A stretch of 64,000 bases of DNA from Niabella drilacis (lineage in GTDB: Bacteria; Bacteroidota; Bacteroidia; Chitinophagales; Chitinophagaceae), in assembly GCF_900101395.1 (NCBI RefSeq), contig NZ_FMZO01000007.1, positions 184,764-248,763 of the forward strand. Direction: 5' to 3'. This document shows positions 45,186-54,261 of this stretch, piece after piece (positions within the stretch are counted from its first letter, which is position 1; every line of letters starts with the position of its first letter). The notes beneath the pieces are model-generated. The model was not told where the DNA came from. It saw only the letters and a list, made by a program, of their open reading frames with translations, and did not search any database. The position numbers and the translations under genes were made by a program.

Positions 45186-46673
45186 ATGAAAGCCTCCATC
45201 TTACTATTCCTGTTTGGGGTTTTTTCTTTTCAAACGAATGTTCCGGGCCGAACCGGAAAGAGTAGGCAAAAAAGCTTTTCGATCCCCGAGAATGCTCACT
45301 ATCTTTCGGAAAAGGAAGATTCCTTAAACTACATGAGCCGGCTGGATAAGCTGCAGGTTGCCGAGGCAAACCTGCGCCTTCGCCAGCAATGGCTTTTTAG
45401 TGGCGTGGCATTGCTGTTGCTTACAGGTATTGGCAGCTTTATTATCTATAAGAACGCCCTGCAACGGGAACGGCTAAAAGCGGAACAGCTGAATAAAGCG
45501 CTGGACCTGGAAAAGATAACCAGCTTTTTTTCAACCGAGCTGATCAATAAAAATACGGAAGATGAGGTGCTTTGGAGCGTGGCAGGCAATCTTATTTCCA
45601 GGCTGCAGTTTGAAGACTGTATGCTCTATTTATGGAATGAGGATAAAACAATGATGATACAAAAAGCAGGCTATGGTCCTAAGGGCAGCATCGAGGAAAT
45701 AGAGAAACAGCCTTTTACCGTTGTGCCCGGCCAGGGTGTGGTAGGCGCCGTAGTTGCTGGCCGGGAAGCCCTGTTAATTCCGGATACCACGCTCGATCCG
45801 CGCTACCGGGAGGATGAAATGTTTCGCCACAGCGAAATATGCGCGCCGGTACTGTACAACAACGAACTGTTGGGTGCTATTGACAGCGAACATTCTCAAA
45901 AAAATTACTATACCCCCATGCACCTCAATATACTGGTAACCATTGCTACGCTGCTGGGCAACAAACTGAATGCGATACGCAATGCCCGGGAAATAGAGCA
46001 GCAAAAAAAGGAAATGGAAACCATGAATGCGAAGATGGCCGAAATGCAGCTGGCCACACTCAGGAGCCAGATGAACCCGCATTTTATATTCAACTGCCTG
46101 AATTCCATAAGGCTTTATGCTGCTAAAGACGATAGTCAGTCGGCCACCATGTACCTTACTAAATTTTCGAGGCTGATGCGGCTGGTATTGGAAAATACAA
46201 AAAATGAACGCGTTACGTTGAAACAGGAAATAGAAATGCTGCAGCTCTATATTGAAATGGAAGCCATGCGCTTTAAACACAAACTGAAATACCAAATCAG
46301 CATTGCCCCCCAGATTGAGCAGGAATATATTGAAGTACCTCCCATGATTATTCAGCCCTTTGTGGAAAATGCCATCTGGCATGGGCTAATGCATAAAGAA
46401 GAAGGGGGTATGCTGCATATTATGATCCGACAAAGCGACGAGGTTTGTTTAACCATCACCATTCGGGATAATGGTATCGGCAGGGCCGAAGCGGCCCGGC
46501 TGAAAAGCAAATCGGCCATTACTCACAAATCATATGGCATGCATATTACACAGGATCGCCTGGAAGCGCTCAACCAAAAATATGGCATCCATGCCGGGGT
46601 GGCTATCAGGGATCTGCATGCGGGCGACATAGCCACAGGTACCGAGGTAACGATAACCCTCCCCATGACTTAA
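45186..46673 (+). CDS. LytS-type sensor histidine kinase with GAF domain
   Basis: 495 residues: a short N-terminal part, one membrane helix (LFSGVALLLLTGIGSFIIY, about 70-90), a GAF domain (about 105-265, QPFTVVPGQGVVGAVVAGRE), a linker and the His_kinase domain with QMNPHFIFNCLNSIRLYAAK (His is the phospho-acceptor) and an ATPase part with VENAIWHGLMHK, RDNGIGR and GTEVTITLP. The catalytic half is almost identical to that of the next gene. Both likely signal to the LytTR regulator at 49899. Confidence 0.9.
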   Translation: MKASILLFLFGVFSFQTNVPGRTGKSRQKSFSIPENAHYLSEKEDSLNYMSRLDKLQVAEANLRLRQQWLFSGVALLLLTGIGSFIIYKNALQRERLKAEQLNKALDLEKITSFFSTELINKNTEDEVLWSVAGNLISRLQFEDCMLYLWNEDKTMMIQKAGYGPKGSIEEIEKQPFTVVPGQGVVGAVVAGREALLIPDTTLDPRYREDEMFRHSEICAPVLYNNELLGAIDSEHSQKNYYTPMHLNILVTIATLLGNKLNAIRNAREIEQQKKEMETMNAKMAEMQLATLRSQMNPHFIFNCLNSIRLYAAKDDSQSATMYLTKFSRLMRLVLENTKNERVTLKQEIEMLQLYIEMEAMRFKHKLKYQISIAPQIEQEYIEVPPMIIQPFVENAIWHGLMHKEEGGMLHIMIRQSDEVCLTITIRDNGIGRAEAARLKSKSAITHKSYGMHITQDRLEALNQKYGIHAGVAIRDLHAGDIATGTEVTITLPMT

Positions 46674-46733
46674 AAATGCGTAAATGAACATTCAGAATTT
46701 AGCGTTGCCCGGAATTTTTCTTAAATTTAGTAC

Positions 46734-49700
46734 TTGTATCCCCGCTATCTGTTTATATTAGTCCTGTATTGCTTATTGGCATTTAGCCCGGCAGGGGGGC
46801 AAGATCTTGTGATTCCAAAAATTACGGCAAGACCGCCTGTGAACTATATTTTTAACAACCTGGACAATACGAACGGGCTTGTAAATGACAGGGTGACCTC
46901 AATAGCCCAGGACAAAAGAGGATTTATCTGGATTGGTACTGAAAAGGGATTGCAACGGTACGACGGCGTGCGCTTTGCCAATACCGTTGATACGGGGGCA
47001 TCGGTTAACGCGCCCCTGTATGTAAACATTATGGCTATTGATGACGATCGCAACAGGGTGTTGTACACGGCCATAACACAAACAAAACAATGGAGCTATC
47101 TGGCCAACAAAACGACTGTGGTGTCTGCTGCTGATGATTGGAAGAAGGGCGTGTCAGAAAATTTTACCGACCAGAAAGGGCATCAACTGCAACTGCAATT
47201 TTATACCAAACAAAAAACGACGGATAACGAAAATACGGTACAGGGAATCGCATTGATAAAAGCGCCGGGCGACCAGGAACCCTTATTTGCCAATTTTATA
47301 CAGGACAGGATACACAACGAAACATGGGCCCTGGTTGCCGATAAGTGCTTTTTTTTATTTGATCACAAGCGAAAAAAAGTATACGACTCGCAATACGATC
47401 CTGTGGGGAATACCCTGAAACCCTTTGCCGGTAATCATTTGTTTATCCCTGACGGTAAATATCCGCTAAGGGCTTTCCGTGATTGGAAATTAGATACGCA
47501 TGGCAATATCTGGATCGTATCCTACTCGCATTTTATCTTCCGGTATAATTTATATGCAAGACAATTGTACCGGTACGACCTGAAGGACATCATCAAGAAA
47601 TGCGGCGGTAAGGTGATGCCCTATATCAGCGCCAACAACTACCTTGATGACCATCAGGGTAATTTATGGATCGCTACTTCTTATGGGGGGGTATTGCAAT
47701 ACCGTTTCGGCGATAGCAGTTTTGCTCTTGTAACGCATTGGCCCGGCCACCATTTATCGCTTCAATACAATTATGATATATTTAGTTTGTTCCAGGACAG
47801 GGAAGAAAATATCTGGATAGGATCCGACAAGGGCATTAGTGTTTTTAATCCCAACCGACAATATTTTACCCCGCTCAGCAATTTCTCATCACAACCACAG
47901 GCTGCGCCGGAAACAGAATTGACAACGGCCTTCAGGGCAAAGAATGGCGACCTTTATACAGGAAACTGGGGCAATGGTATAAATATATATGACACCCTTT
48001 TTCATTTAAAAAAGAAAATTTTCTTTAATGATATATATGCAAAAAATCAGGTCTGGTGTTTCCTGCAGGACGACGAGGGAAATATATGGGCAGGCGGCCA
48101 GTATGGTTTTTTGCATATTATTAACCCTGTTACCTTATCTGTAAGAACGCTGAACCCGCCCGAATTTGAGGGGAAAACTATACGCACAATGGTGCAGGAT
48201 GGCAACGGGAATATCGCATTCGGGTTGCACAGCGGCAAGGTTGTGGTGTGGCATAAACAACAACGACAATTTCTCCCCTACAGGAATGAACGACAGCCCC
48301 GTTCTTTAACGCTCCGGTCCGTTTTGGCCCTATTTGTTGGGCCTTCGGGGCTTTGCCTGGTGGGGACTGAGGATGGACTTCGGGAGTTTGACATACAAAA
48401 ACAGTGTTTTGAAGATACGGTTTATCGCCTGGTACCTTCCAATGCTACCTTTTGTAACAGCATTGCACCCTATAACGGAGATACGGTGCTTGTTGCAATG
48501 CGCTACGGGGGGCTGTATTTCTTTAACACAAAACTAAAAACCTATACGCCGTTGCGTGCGCGGGTTGCCAATGCACCTGCAACGGCATTTGCCGCCAGAA
48601 CGGATAACAAAAGAAATATCTGGTTTACATCAGACTATCAACTCTATAAATACGCACCTGCGCAAAATGCACTTTCTGTTTTTTATCCGAAGATCGGGGT
48701 GCTGAACAGCGCTTTTTCAGGGGAGCTCATTACAACGCCTTCCGGAGAATGGATCACATGGACCACCACTGAATTGGTTGTTTTTGATCCTGGTAAATTG
48801 CCGGTGGATGTTGCTGCACAGGTAACCATTACCGGGTTAAAAATATTTGACAGACAGGTACCCGTCGATTCCCTGCTTTTTGCAAAAAAGCCCGTGGTGT
48901 TCTCCTACAAAGAAAATTTTATAACCATTGAATTTTCCAACCTGAAATTTTTGAGCGTGACGCCCACCACCTATGTTTATCGCCTTTCCGGTGTAGATAA
49001 GAATTGGGTAAGCGCAGGCGAACACGCGCAGGCCAGCTACACTAATTTAAACCCGGGTACCTACAGGTTTGAAGTAAGGGCCGGGATGGGTGGCAATAGT
49101 ACATTTATAGATATTGTCATTAACGGGCCCTTCTGGGGAACAACCTGGTTTAAGGTACTGTGTTTTGCCTTGCTGGCGGTCATCGGTTTTGTACTGGTTA
49201 AGTGGCGCATAAATGCTATACGCCGCGAAGCGCATATAAAGGAACAAATGGCCCACTCTAAAGTAATGGCGCTGCGCGCGCAGATGAACCCGCATTTTAT
49301 CTTCAATTGTTTGAATTCTATACGGCTTTATGCCGCCAAAAACGATAGCCAGTCGGCCACCATGTACCTTACAAAGTTTTCGAGGCTGATACGTTTGGTA
49401 CTGGAAAACAGCAAAAACGAACGCGTTACTTTAAAGCAGGAGATGGAAACTATCCAGTTATATATTGAGATGGAGATCATGCGCTTTAAAGACAAGCTGC
49501 AATACGAAATCAGCATCGATCCCCATATTGAACAGGAATATATAGAACTGCCCCCAATGATGATTCAGCCCTTTGTGGAAAATGCCATCTGGCATGGGCT
49601 CATGCACAAAGAGGAGGGTGGAATGCTTTATATAATGATCCGGCAAAGCGATGATGATTTTTTAACCATTACCATTCGCGATAACGGTATCGGCAGGATA

Positions 49701-49886
49701 AAAGCGACCCTGCTGAAAAGCAAATCGGCCACCACTCATAAATCATACGGGATGCATATTACGCATGAACGACTGGAAGCACTGAACCAAAAATACGGTA
49801 CCCATGCCAGCGTGGCCATTCATGACCTGTATGAGGATCACATAGCCGCAGGCACCGAGGTGACGATCACCCTACCGGTAACTTAA
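46734..49886 (+). CDS. Reg_prop/Y_Y_Y LytS-type sensor histidine kinase
   Basis: 1050 residues from TTG 46734; an in-frame stop lies just upstream, and the signal peptide (LFILVLYCLLAFSPAGGQ) begins at once. Two-component propeller repeats (DKRGFIWIGTEKGLQRYDGV, REENIWIGSDKGISVFNPNR, DEGNIWAGGQYGFLHI), a Y_Y_Y domain (YVYRLSGVDKNWVSAGE, NLNPGTYRFEVRA), a membrane helix (VLCFALLAVIGFVLV) and the His_kinase/ATPase half with QMNPHFIFNCLNSIRLYAAK and RDNGIGR. No response-regulator domain is fused, unlike classic hybrid sensors. 60 bp after the preceding kinase and 12 bp before the regulator gene. Confidence 0.92.
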   Translation: MYPRYLFILVLYCLLAFSPAGGQDLVIPKITARPPVNYIFNNLDNTNGLVNDRVTSIAQDKRGFIWIGTEKGLQRYDGVRFANTVDTGASVNAPLYVNIMAIDDDRNRVLYTAITQTKQWSYLANKTTVVSAADDWKKGVSENFTDQKGHQLQLQFYTKQKTTDNENTVQGIALIKAPGDQEPLFANFIQDRIHNETWALVADKCFFLFDHKRKKVYDSQYDPVGNTLKPFAGNHLFIPDGKYPLRAFRDWKLDTHGNIWIVSYSHFIFRYNLYARQLYRYDLKDIIKKCGGKVMPYISANNYLDDHQGNLWIATSYGGVLQYRFGDSSFALVTHWPGHHLSLQYNYDIFSLFQDREENIWIGSDKGISVFNPNRQYFTPLSNFSSQPQAAPETELTTAFRAKNGDLYTGNWGNGINIYDTLFHLKKKIFFNDIYAKNQVWCFLQDDEGNIWAGGQYGFLHIINPVTLSVRTLNPPEFEGKTIRTMVQDGNGNIAFGLHSGKVVVWHKQQRQFLPYRNERQPRSLTLRSVLALFVGPSGLCLVGTEDGLREFDIQKQCFEDTVYRLVPSNATFCNSIAPYNGDTVLVAMRYGGLYFFNTKLKTYTPLRARVANAPATAFAARTDNKRNIWFTSDYQLYKYAPAQNALSVFYPKIGVLNSAFSGELITTPSGEWITWTTTELVVFDPGKLPVDVAAQVTITGLKIFDRQVPVDSLLFAKKPVVFSYKENFITIEFSNLKFLSVTPTTYVYRLSGVDKNWVSAGEHAQASYTNLNPGTYRFEVRAGMGGNSTFIDIVINGPFWGTTWFKVLCFALLAVIGFVLVKWRINAIRREAHIKEQMAHSKVMALRAQMNPHFIFNCLNSIRLYAAKNDSQSATMYLTKFSRLIRLVLENSKNERVTLKQEMETIQLYIEMEIMRFKDKLQYEISIDPHIEQEYIELPPMMIQPFVENAIWHGLMHKEEGGMLYIMIRQSDDDFLTITIRDNGIGRIKATLLKSKSATTHKSYGMHITHERLEALNQKYGTHASVAIHDLYEDHIAAGTEVTITLPVT

Positions 49887-49898
49887 AAAAATAAAAAC

Positions 49899-50636
49899 AT
49901 GGAGCGGATCAAAACGATAATCATTGATGACGAGCCAGACAGTATTGAGCAAATGCAATTGTTGTTGTTGCAATACCCGCAACTGCAGGTTGTTGCCACT
50001 TTTACCAGCCCGGTAAAGGCGCTGCAGGAAATTGAACTGCTGGACCCCGGTTTGATATTCCTCGACATCGAAATGCCGCAAATGAATGGGTTTGAACTGC
50101 TGGAGCGATTGCGGGGGCTTCATTTCAATGTGGTATTTGCAACTGCTTACAATGAGTTTGCACTTAAGGCATTTCGGTTTAATGCGCTCGATTATTTGGT
50201 AAAGCCTGTTAACCCGGAAGAACTGAATGAAGTGGTCATGAAAGTGTCGGGGCAAAAGCGATTGCACGAAACGCAGCTGCAGCAATTGAAGCAGCAGCTG
50301 CGCCTGGGGCATATAAGTAAAATTGCCATTCCCGGCACCTCTCAGGTATCATTTGTAGATATTAAGGATATTGCTTTTGCGGAAGCCTCGGGTAATTACT
50401 CGACCCTGGTGCTGCAGGATGGCCGAAAAATGTTGATTACCCGGAAACTAAAAGAGATTCAGGATGTGCTGGAGGAGCAGCATTTCCTGCGCATACACCG
50501 GCAGTATATTATCAATCTCAATTTGGTAAAATCCTTCAACCGGAATGAAAACCTGCTTACCCTGGTGACCGGTAATGAGCTGCCCGTATCCCGCAACCAG
50601 AAAAATCGGTTGGAAGAGAGTTTCGGGTGGTTGTAA
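49899..50636 (+). CDS. LytTR-family response regulator
   Basis: 245 residues. Receiver domain with Asp10, Asp11 and phospho-acceptor Asp56 (LIFLDIEMPQMNG), the Thr/Lys positions in FATAY and DYLVKPVNP, then a LytTR DNA-binding domain from about 140 (IAFAEASGNYSTLVLQDGRK, LRIHRQYIINL, LPVSRNQKNRLEE). It is the only regulator beside two kinases with matching catalytic halves, so it may integrate both. Target promoters are not known; the surface genes upstream are candidates by nearness. Confidence 0.93.
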   Translation: MERIKTIIIDDEPDSIEQMQLLLLQYPQLQVVATFTSPVKALQEIELLDPGLIFLDIEMPQMNGFELLERLRGLHFNVVFATAYNEFALKAFRFNALDYLVKPVNPEELNEVVMKVSGQKRLHETQLQQLKQQLRLGHISKIAIPGTSQVSFVDIKDIAFAEASGNYSTLVLQDGRKMLITRKLKEIQDVLEEQHFLRIHRQYIINLNLVKSFNRNENLLTLVTGNELPVSRNQKNRLEESFGWL

Positions 50637-50769
50637 TTGCCGGATACTTAAAGCTAAAAGGGCAGGAGCTGTTTATCTATTTTTTGCTTAAGTATTCTTT
50701 ACCTGGTTCCATGGCCCCTTTGGTAAAAAAGCAATTTTTGAGCATTATCAAAGCGGTGTGTCCGGTTAA

Positions 50770-51093
50770 GAGAATTCATTAGAGTCGGGCTTAAAGGGCT
50801 TTGAACAAAAGAAGAGGGAACTGACCATTCGTCTGGGTTTGGGAGAGATCAATAAGGAGACATATGATCTTACTTTAGAGCATTTGTCAAATGAAATGCA
50901 GGAAATTTATAAAGAAATGAATGCACTTCCGGGAAAGATATCTAACCTCGAAAACTTACTTGAAGTTTCTCTTAAAAAGCTTGAAAAACTCAGTATGATA
51001 TGGGTGTCTGGCGGATTGGATAATAGGAGAGCGGTGCAAAAAATATTGTTTCCTAATGGCTTTTTTTATGATGCTCAAAACATGAATATCTAA
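50770..51093 (+). pseudogene. 3' remnant of a serine site-specific recombinase
   Basis: The open stretch starts after a stop at 50767 and lacks a catalytic domain. It reads LKGFEQKKRELTIRLGLGEI, INKETYDLTLEHLSNEMQEI, EMNALPGKISNLENLLEVSL and RRAVQKILFPNGFFYDAQN, the coiled-coil C-terminus of large serine recombinases. After DAQN the frame is lost; shifting by one base restores KHEYLTKVPVFLILP. So the gene is truncated at the 5' side and frameshifted at the 3' side. It lies about 125 bp from tRNA-Glu. Confidence 0.7.
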
Positions 51094-51172
51094 CCAAGGT
51101 ACCTGTCTTTTTGATTTTGCCTGATCCGTTTTTTGAAATCCGTCCGTGTTCCGTCCGGGAACCGGCACAAAA

Positions 51173-51203
51173 AAACCTTGTAGTATTGACTCCTACAAGG
51201 TTT
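51173..51203 (-). terminator. Terminator of tRNA-Glu
   Basis: AAACCTTGTAG (51173-51183) pairs with CTACAAGGTTT (51193-51203). On the minus strand the stem is followed by a run of T. It lies 16 bases beyond the tRNA 3' end. Degenerate copies of this hairpin region occur at 4071 and 28776. Confidence 0.8.
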
Positions 51204-51219
51204 CCTGCTCTTAGTTTAG

Positions 51220-51291
51220 TACCGCGTACGGGAATCGAACCCGTGATTCATCCGTGAAAGGGATGCGTCTTAACCCCTTGACCAACGCGGC
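51220..51291 (-). tRNA. tRNA-Glu (anticodon TTC)
   Basis: 72 nt. The acceptor GCCGCGT pairs with ACGCGGT (one G-T pair), the anticodon arm CATCC-CTTTCAC-GGATG gives anticodon TTC, and the T arm ACGGG-TTCGATT-CCCGT is perfect. No CCA is encoded. Its 3' side faces the large accessory region. Confidence 0.95.
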
Positions 51292-51424
51292 GTTATCCGT
51301 TTTTGGGAGTGCAAAGATAGTGGACTAAAATGGATTCGCCAAAAAAAAATGAAAAATAATTACTTTTAAAAAAAAGGGGGCGAAAAATCGAAATCGTTTA
51401 ATATGTATTCCGTACAAAATGCTG

Positions 51425-51432
51425 TAACTTTA
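51425..51432 (+). promoter_or_regulatory. Possible -7 element of gap (TAACTTTA)
   Basis: One mismatch from TAnnTTTG, 45 bp before the ATG of gap in an AT-rich leader. No clear TTG at the usual distance. Confidence 0.3.
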
Positions 51433-51477
51433 CGCCTCCAAAAATTGTTCTTACTTAATTAAATTTTTTACACAACT

Positions 51478-52491
51478 ATGAGTACAGTAAAAGTAGCCAT
51501 CAACGGCTTCGGCAGAATCGGTCGTTTGGCTTATCGTCAAATCTACAACCAACAAGGTATCGACGTTGTTGCGATCAATGATTTGACCAGCCCTAAAGTA
51601 TTAGCTCACCTGTTAAAATATGACTCCGCTCAGGGTGGCTTTCACCAGGACGTAAAAAGCACTGAAAACTCTATTATCGTTGACGGTAATGAGATCAAAA
51701 TATATGCCCAGAAAGATCCTTCTCAGATTCCCTGGAAAGATCATGATGTAGACGTGGTACTGGAATGTACCGGGTTCTTTACCGACAAAGCAAAAGCGGA
51801 AGCGCACATCGCTGCAGGTGCTAAAAGAGTAGTGATCTCTGCACCCGCTACCGGCGATCTGAAAACCGTTGTGTTCAACGTGAACCACGATATCCTGGAC
51901 GGCAGCGAAACCATCATCAGCTGTGCTTCCTGCACTACCAACTGTCTGGCCCCGATGGCGAAAGTACTGGATGATACCTTCGGTATCGAACTGGGTATCA
52001 TGACCACCATCCACGCGTATACCAACGATCAGAACACCCTGGATGCTCCGCACCCGAAAGGTGACCTGAGAAGGGCAAGAGCCGCCGCCGCCAACATCGT
52101 GCCCAACAGCACCGGTGCTGCAAAAGCAATCGGCCTGGTATTACCGAACCTGAAAGGAAAACTGGACGGTAGCGCACAGCGGGTGCCTACGATCACCGGT
52201 TCTATTACTGAACTGAATGTGACGTTGAAGAAACAAACTTCCGCTGAAGAGATCAATGCCGCAATGAAAGCCGCAGCTAATGAAAGCTTTGGCTACAATG
52301 AAGATGAGATCGTGAGCAGCGATGTGATCGGCACGCACTACGGTTCTTTGTTTGATGCTACATTAACAAAGGTGATGACTGTAGGCGACAAGCAACTGGT
52401 TCGTACCGTTTCCTGGTATGATAACGAAATGAGCTATGTATCACAGCTGGTTCGTACGGTTGAATATTTTGCAAAACTGATCAGCAAGTAA
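51478..52491 (+). CDS. gap: Glyceraldehyde-3-phosphate dehydrogenase, type I
   Basis: 337 residues. NAD-binding GFGRIGR, Asp35 in AINDL favouring NAD over NADP, and the catalytic [12 protein letters not shown] with Cys152. [20 protein letters not shown] closes the protein. Converts glyceraldehyde 3-phosphate to 1,3-bisphosphoglycerate in glycolysis and the reverse in gluconeogenesis. Followed by a terminator and then pgk, the next enzyme. Confidence 0.98.
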   Translation: MSTVKVAINGFGRIGRLAYRQIYNQQGIDVVAINDLTSPKVLAHLLKYDSAQGGFHQDVKSTENSIIVDGNEIKIYAQKDPSQIPWKDHDVDVVLECTGFFTDKAKAEAHIAAGAKRVVISAPATGDLKTVVFNVNHDILDGSETIISCASCTTNCLAPMAKVLDDTFGIELGIMTTIHAYTNDQNTLDAPHPKGDLRRARAAAANIVPNSTGAAKAIGLVLPNLKGKLDGSAQRVPTITGSITELNVTLKKQTSAEEINAAMKAAANESFGYNEDEIVSSDVIGTHYGSLFDATLTKVMTVGDKQLVRTVSWYDNEMSYVSQLVRTVEYFAKLISK

Positions 52492-52510
52492 TTCAGAAAT
52501 AAGCAGTCAA

Positions 52511-52536
52511 AGCGGAACACTTCGTTCCGCTTTTTT
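52511..52536 (+). terminator. Terminator after gap
   Basis: AGCGGAAC (52511-52518), loop ACTTC, GTTCCGCT (52524-52531), then six T. Located 20 bases after the stop, so gap and pgk need not be one transcript. Confidence 0.85.
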
Positions 52537-52547
52537 CTTTTTAAATA

Positions 52548-52580
52548 AGACCTGTGAGATTTTTTAAACCTCACAGGTCT
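52548..52580. repeat. Inverted repeat in the pgk leader
   Basis: AGACCTGTGAG (52548-52558) and CTCACAGGTCT (52570-52580) flank an 11-base AT loop. The right arm ends 15 bp before the pgk ATG, covering the usual ribosome-entry zone. No T run follows, so it is a leader hairpin or a dispersed palindrome rather than a plain terminator. Confidence 0.75.
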
Positions 52581-52595
52581 CTAAAATCTTTAACA

Positions 52596-53795
52596 ATGTC
52601 GAAATTTTCAAACTATAACTTCAAAGATCAGAAAGCGCTGATCCGGGTAGACTTTAACGTTCCGCTGAACGACCAGCTGGAAATTACATCGGATGCCCGC
52701 ATGAAGGCCGCCGTGCCCACCATCAAAAAGATCCTTTCCGATGGTGGTAAAGTGATCCTGATGAGCCACCTGGGGCGTCCCAAGAACGGTCCGGAAGACA
52801 AGTTTTCTCTCAAGCACCTGGTGGCGCACCTGAGCGAATTGCTGGGTGGAGCCACTGTTTTGTTTGCCAATGATTGCATTGGTGAGCAGGCTTATCTTAC
52901 AGCAGATATGATGCGCCCGGGTGAAGTGCTGTTGCTGGAAAATCTCCGCTTTTACAAAGAAGAGGAAAAAGGCGATGAAGCGTTTGCCGAAAAACTCAGC
53001 AAGCTGGGTGATGTATACGTGAATGATGCCTTTGGTACCGCACACCGTGCCCATGCTTCAACTGCCGTTATAGCAAAATTCTTCCCGGGTGATAAAAAAA
53101 TGTTTGGGCTGCTGATGGAGAACGAAGTGAACAGCGCACAGAAGGTATTAACACAAAGCGAAAAGCCGTTCACCGCTATCCTGGGCGGGGCAAAGGTTTC
53201 CGACAAGATCCTGATCATTGAGAACCTGATGGAAAAAGCTACGGATATCATCATCGGTGGCGGTATGGCATATACCTTCTATAAGGCAATGGGCGGTAAG
53301 ATCGGTGCTTCTCTTTGTGAGGAAGATCGCCTGGATACTGCAAAAGAGATCCTGGAAAAAGCCAAAGAAAAAAATGTATGCATCCATTTACCGGGTGTAA
53401 GCATTATTGCCGATAAATTTGCCGCCGATGCCAGTGTTTCGGAATCGCCCAGCGACAATATCCCTGAAGGATGGATGGGACTGGACATTGCCAATGAAGC
53501 CCGGGTGCAGTTTGCAAATGTGATCAAAAAATCTAAAACTATTTTGTGGAATGGCCCGATGGGTGTTTTTGAAATGGAAAAATTCCAGGCCGGAACCAAA
53601 GCCATTGCGGATGCGGTTGCCGAAGCTACGCAGAACGGGGCTTTTTCGTTAGTGGGCGGTGGCGACAGTGTTGCGGCCGTTAATAAGTTCGGGTATACCG
53701 ATAAGGTAAGTTATGTATCCACCGGTGGTGGTGCCATGCTGGAATTCTTTGAAGGTAAAATACTTCCGGGTATCGCAGCTATTGAAGAAGCCTGA
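52596..53795 (+). CDS. pgk: Phosphoglycerate kinase
   Basis: 399 residues from ATG 52596; the upstream extension in the same frame is the inverted repeat and is rejected. Substrate loop [26 protein letters not shown], and nucleotide-binding [13 protein letters not shown] near the end are all intact. Transfers phosphate from 1,3-bisphosphoglycerate to ADP. Follows gap. Confidence 0.98.
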   Translation: MSKFSNYNFKDQKALIRVDFNVPLNDQLEITSDARMKAAVPTIKKILSDGGKVILMSHLGRPKNGPEDKFSLKHLVAHLSELLGGATVLFANDCIGEQAYLTADMMRPGEVLLLENLRFYKEEEKGDEAFAEKLSKLGDVYVNDAFGTAHRAHASTAVIAKFFPGDKKMFGLLMENEVNSAQKVLTQSEKPFTAILGGAKVSDKILIIENLMEKATDIIIGGGMAYTFYKAMGGKIGASLCEEDRLDTAKEILEKAKEKNVCIHLPGVSIIADKFAADASVSESPSDNIPEGWMGLDIANEARVQFANVIKKSKTILWNGPMGVFEMEKFQAGTKAIADAVAEATQNGAFSLVGGGDSVAAVNKFGYTDKVSYVSTGGGAMLEFFEGKILPGIAAIEEA

Positions 53796-53817
53796 CGATA
53801 ACCACTTTAATAAGATG

Positions 53818-53846
53818 AAAGAGGCGTTCCCGGACGCCTCTTTTTT
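53818..53846 (+). terminator. Terminator after pgk
   Basis: AAAGAGGCGT (53818-53827), loop TCCCGG, ACGCCTCTTT (53834-53843), followed by more T. 23 bases after the stop codon. Confidence 0.9.
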
Positions 53847-53883
53847 ATTGATGGATCTGGTTGCTGCTTAAAGATCAGAGATG

Positions 53884-54189
53884 TTAATCTTTTACTACCT
53901 GGATGATCTTGCTGAGGCTTGCTGTTTTTCCGTCTTTATCAACCTGCGCAATGTGTATAAAAACAGTATCCCCCTTTCTGTTAACGGCATCGTTGAAATG
54001 CTTTTTACAGGCGCTTAGCATCAGGGTTGCAATGACCGCAGATGCAAGTAAATACAATCCGGGTCTTCTTTTTATTGCAGCCGCCCAGCCGGCAGTGACC
54101 AGGAGCAACACAACCCGGAGAACGCGGGTATTGTCATAGTCCGGCTGACCTGCAGCAGAAGGAACTGAAAGCGAATGTGTTGATGCCGC
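53884..54189 (-). pseudogene. C-terminal remnant with membrane hairpin, lipobox-like Cys and IAQ tail
   Basis: An open frame from a stop at 54190 to 53884 has no ATG; a GTG at 54111 is the only plausible start. It encodes STHSLSVPSAAGQPDYDN, two hydrophobic helices around KRRPG, the second ending LMLSAC, then 40 residues with FIHIAQVDKDG and SKIIQVV. This is the same ending as in the genes at 40153 and 42804 but with no domain in front. Either a decayed copy or a free-standing tail peptide. Confidence 0.55.
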
Positions 54190-54261
54190 TCAATTTGTTT
54201 AAAAGCGCAGATGCTGCTCGACTCCTTTTGATATATTTGCGCGGTTTAAACCCCTGTGGAT

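Noticed and set aside
46705..46729. Promoter before the propeller kinase (TTG ... TAAATTTA)
   Set aside because: The spacing is only 14 nt and the two kinases lie 60 bp apart, which fits a shared transcript better.
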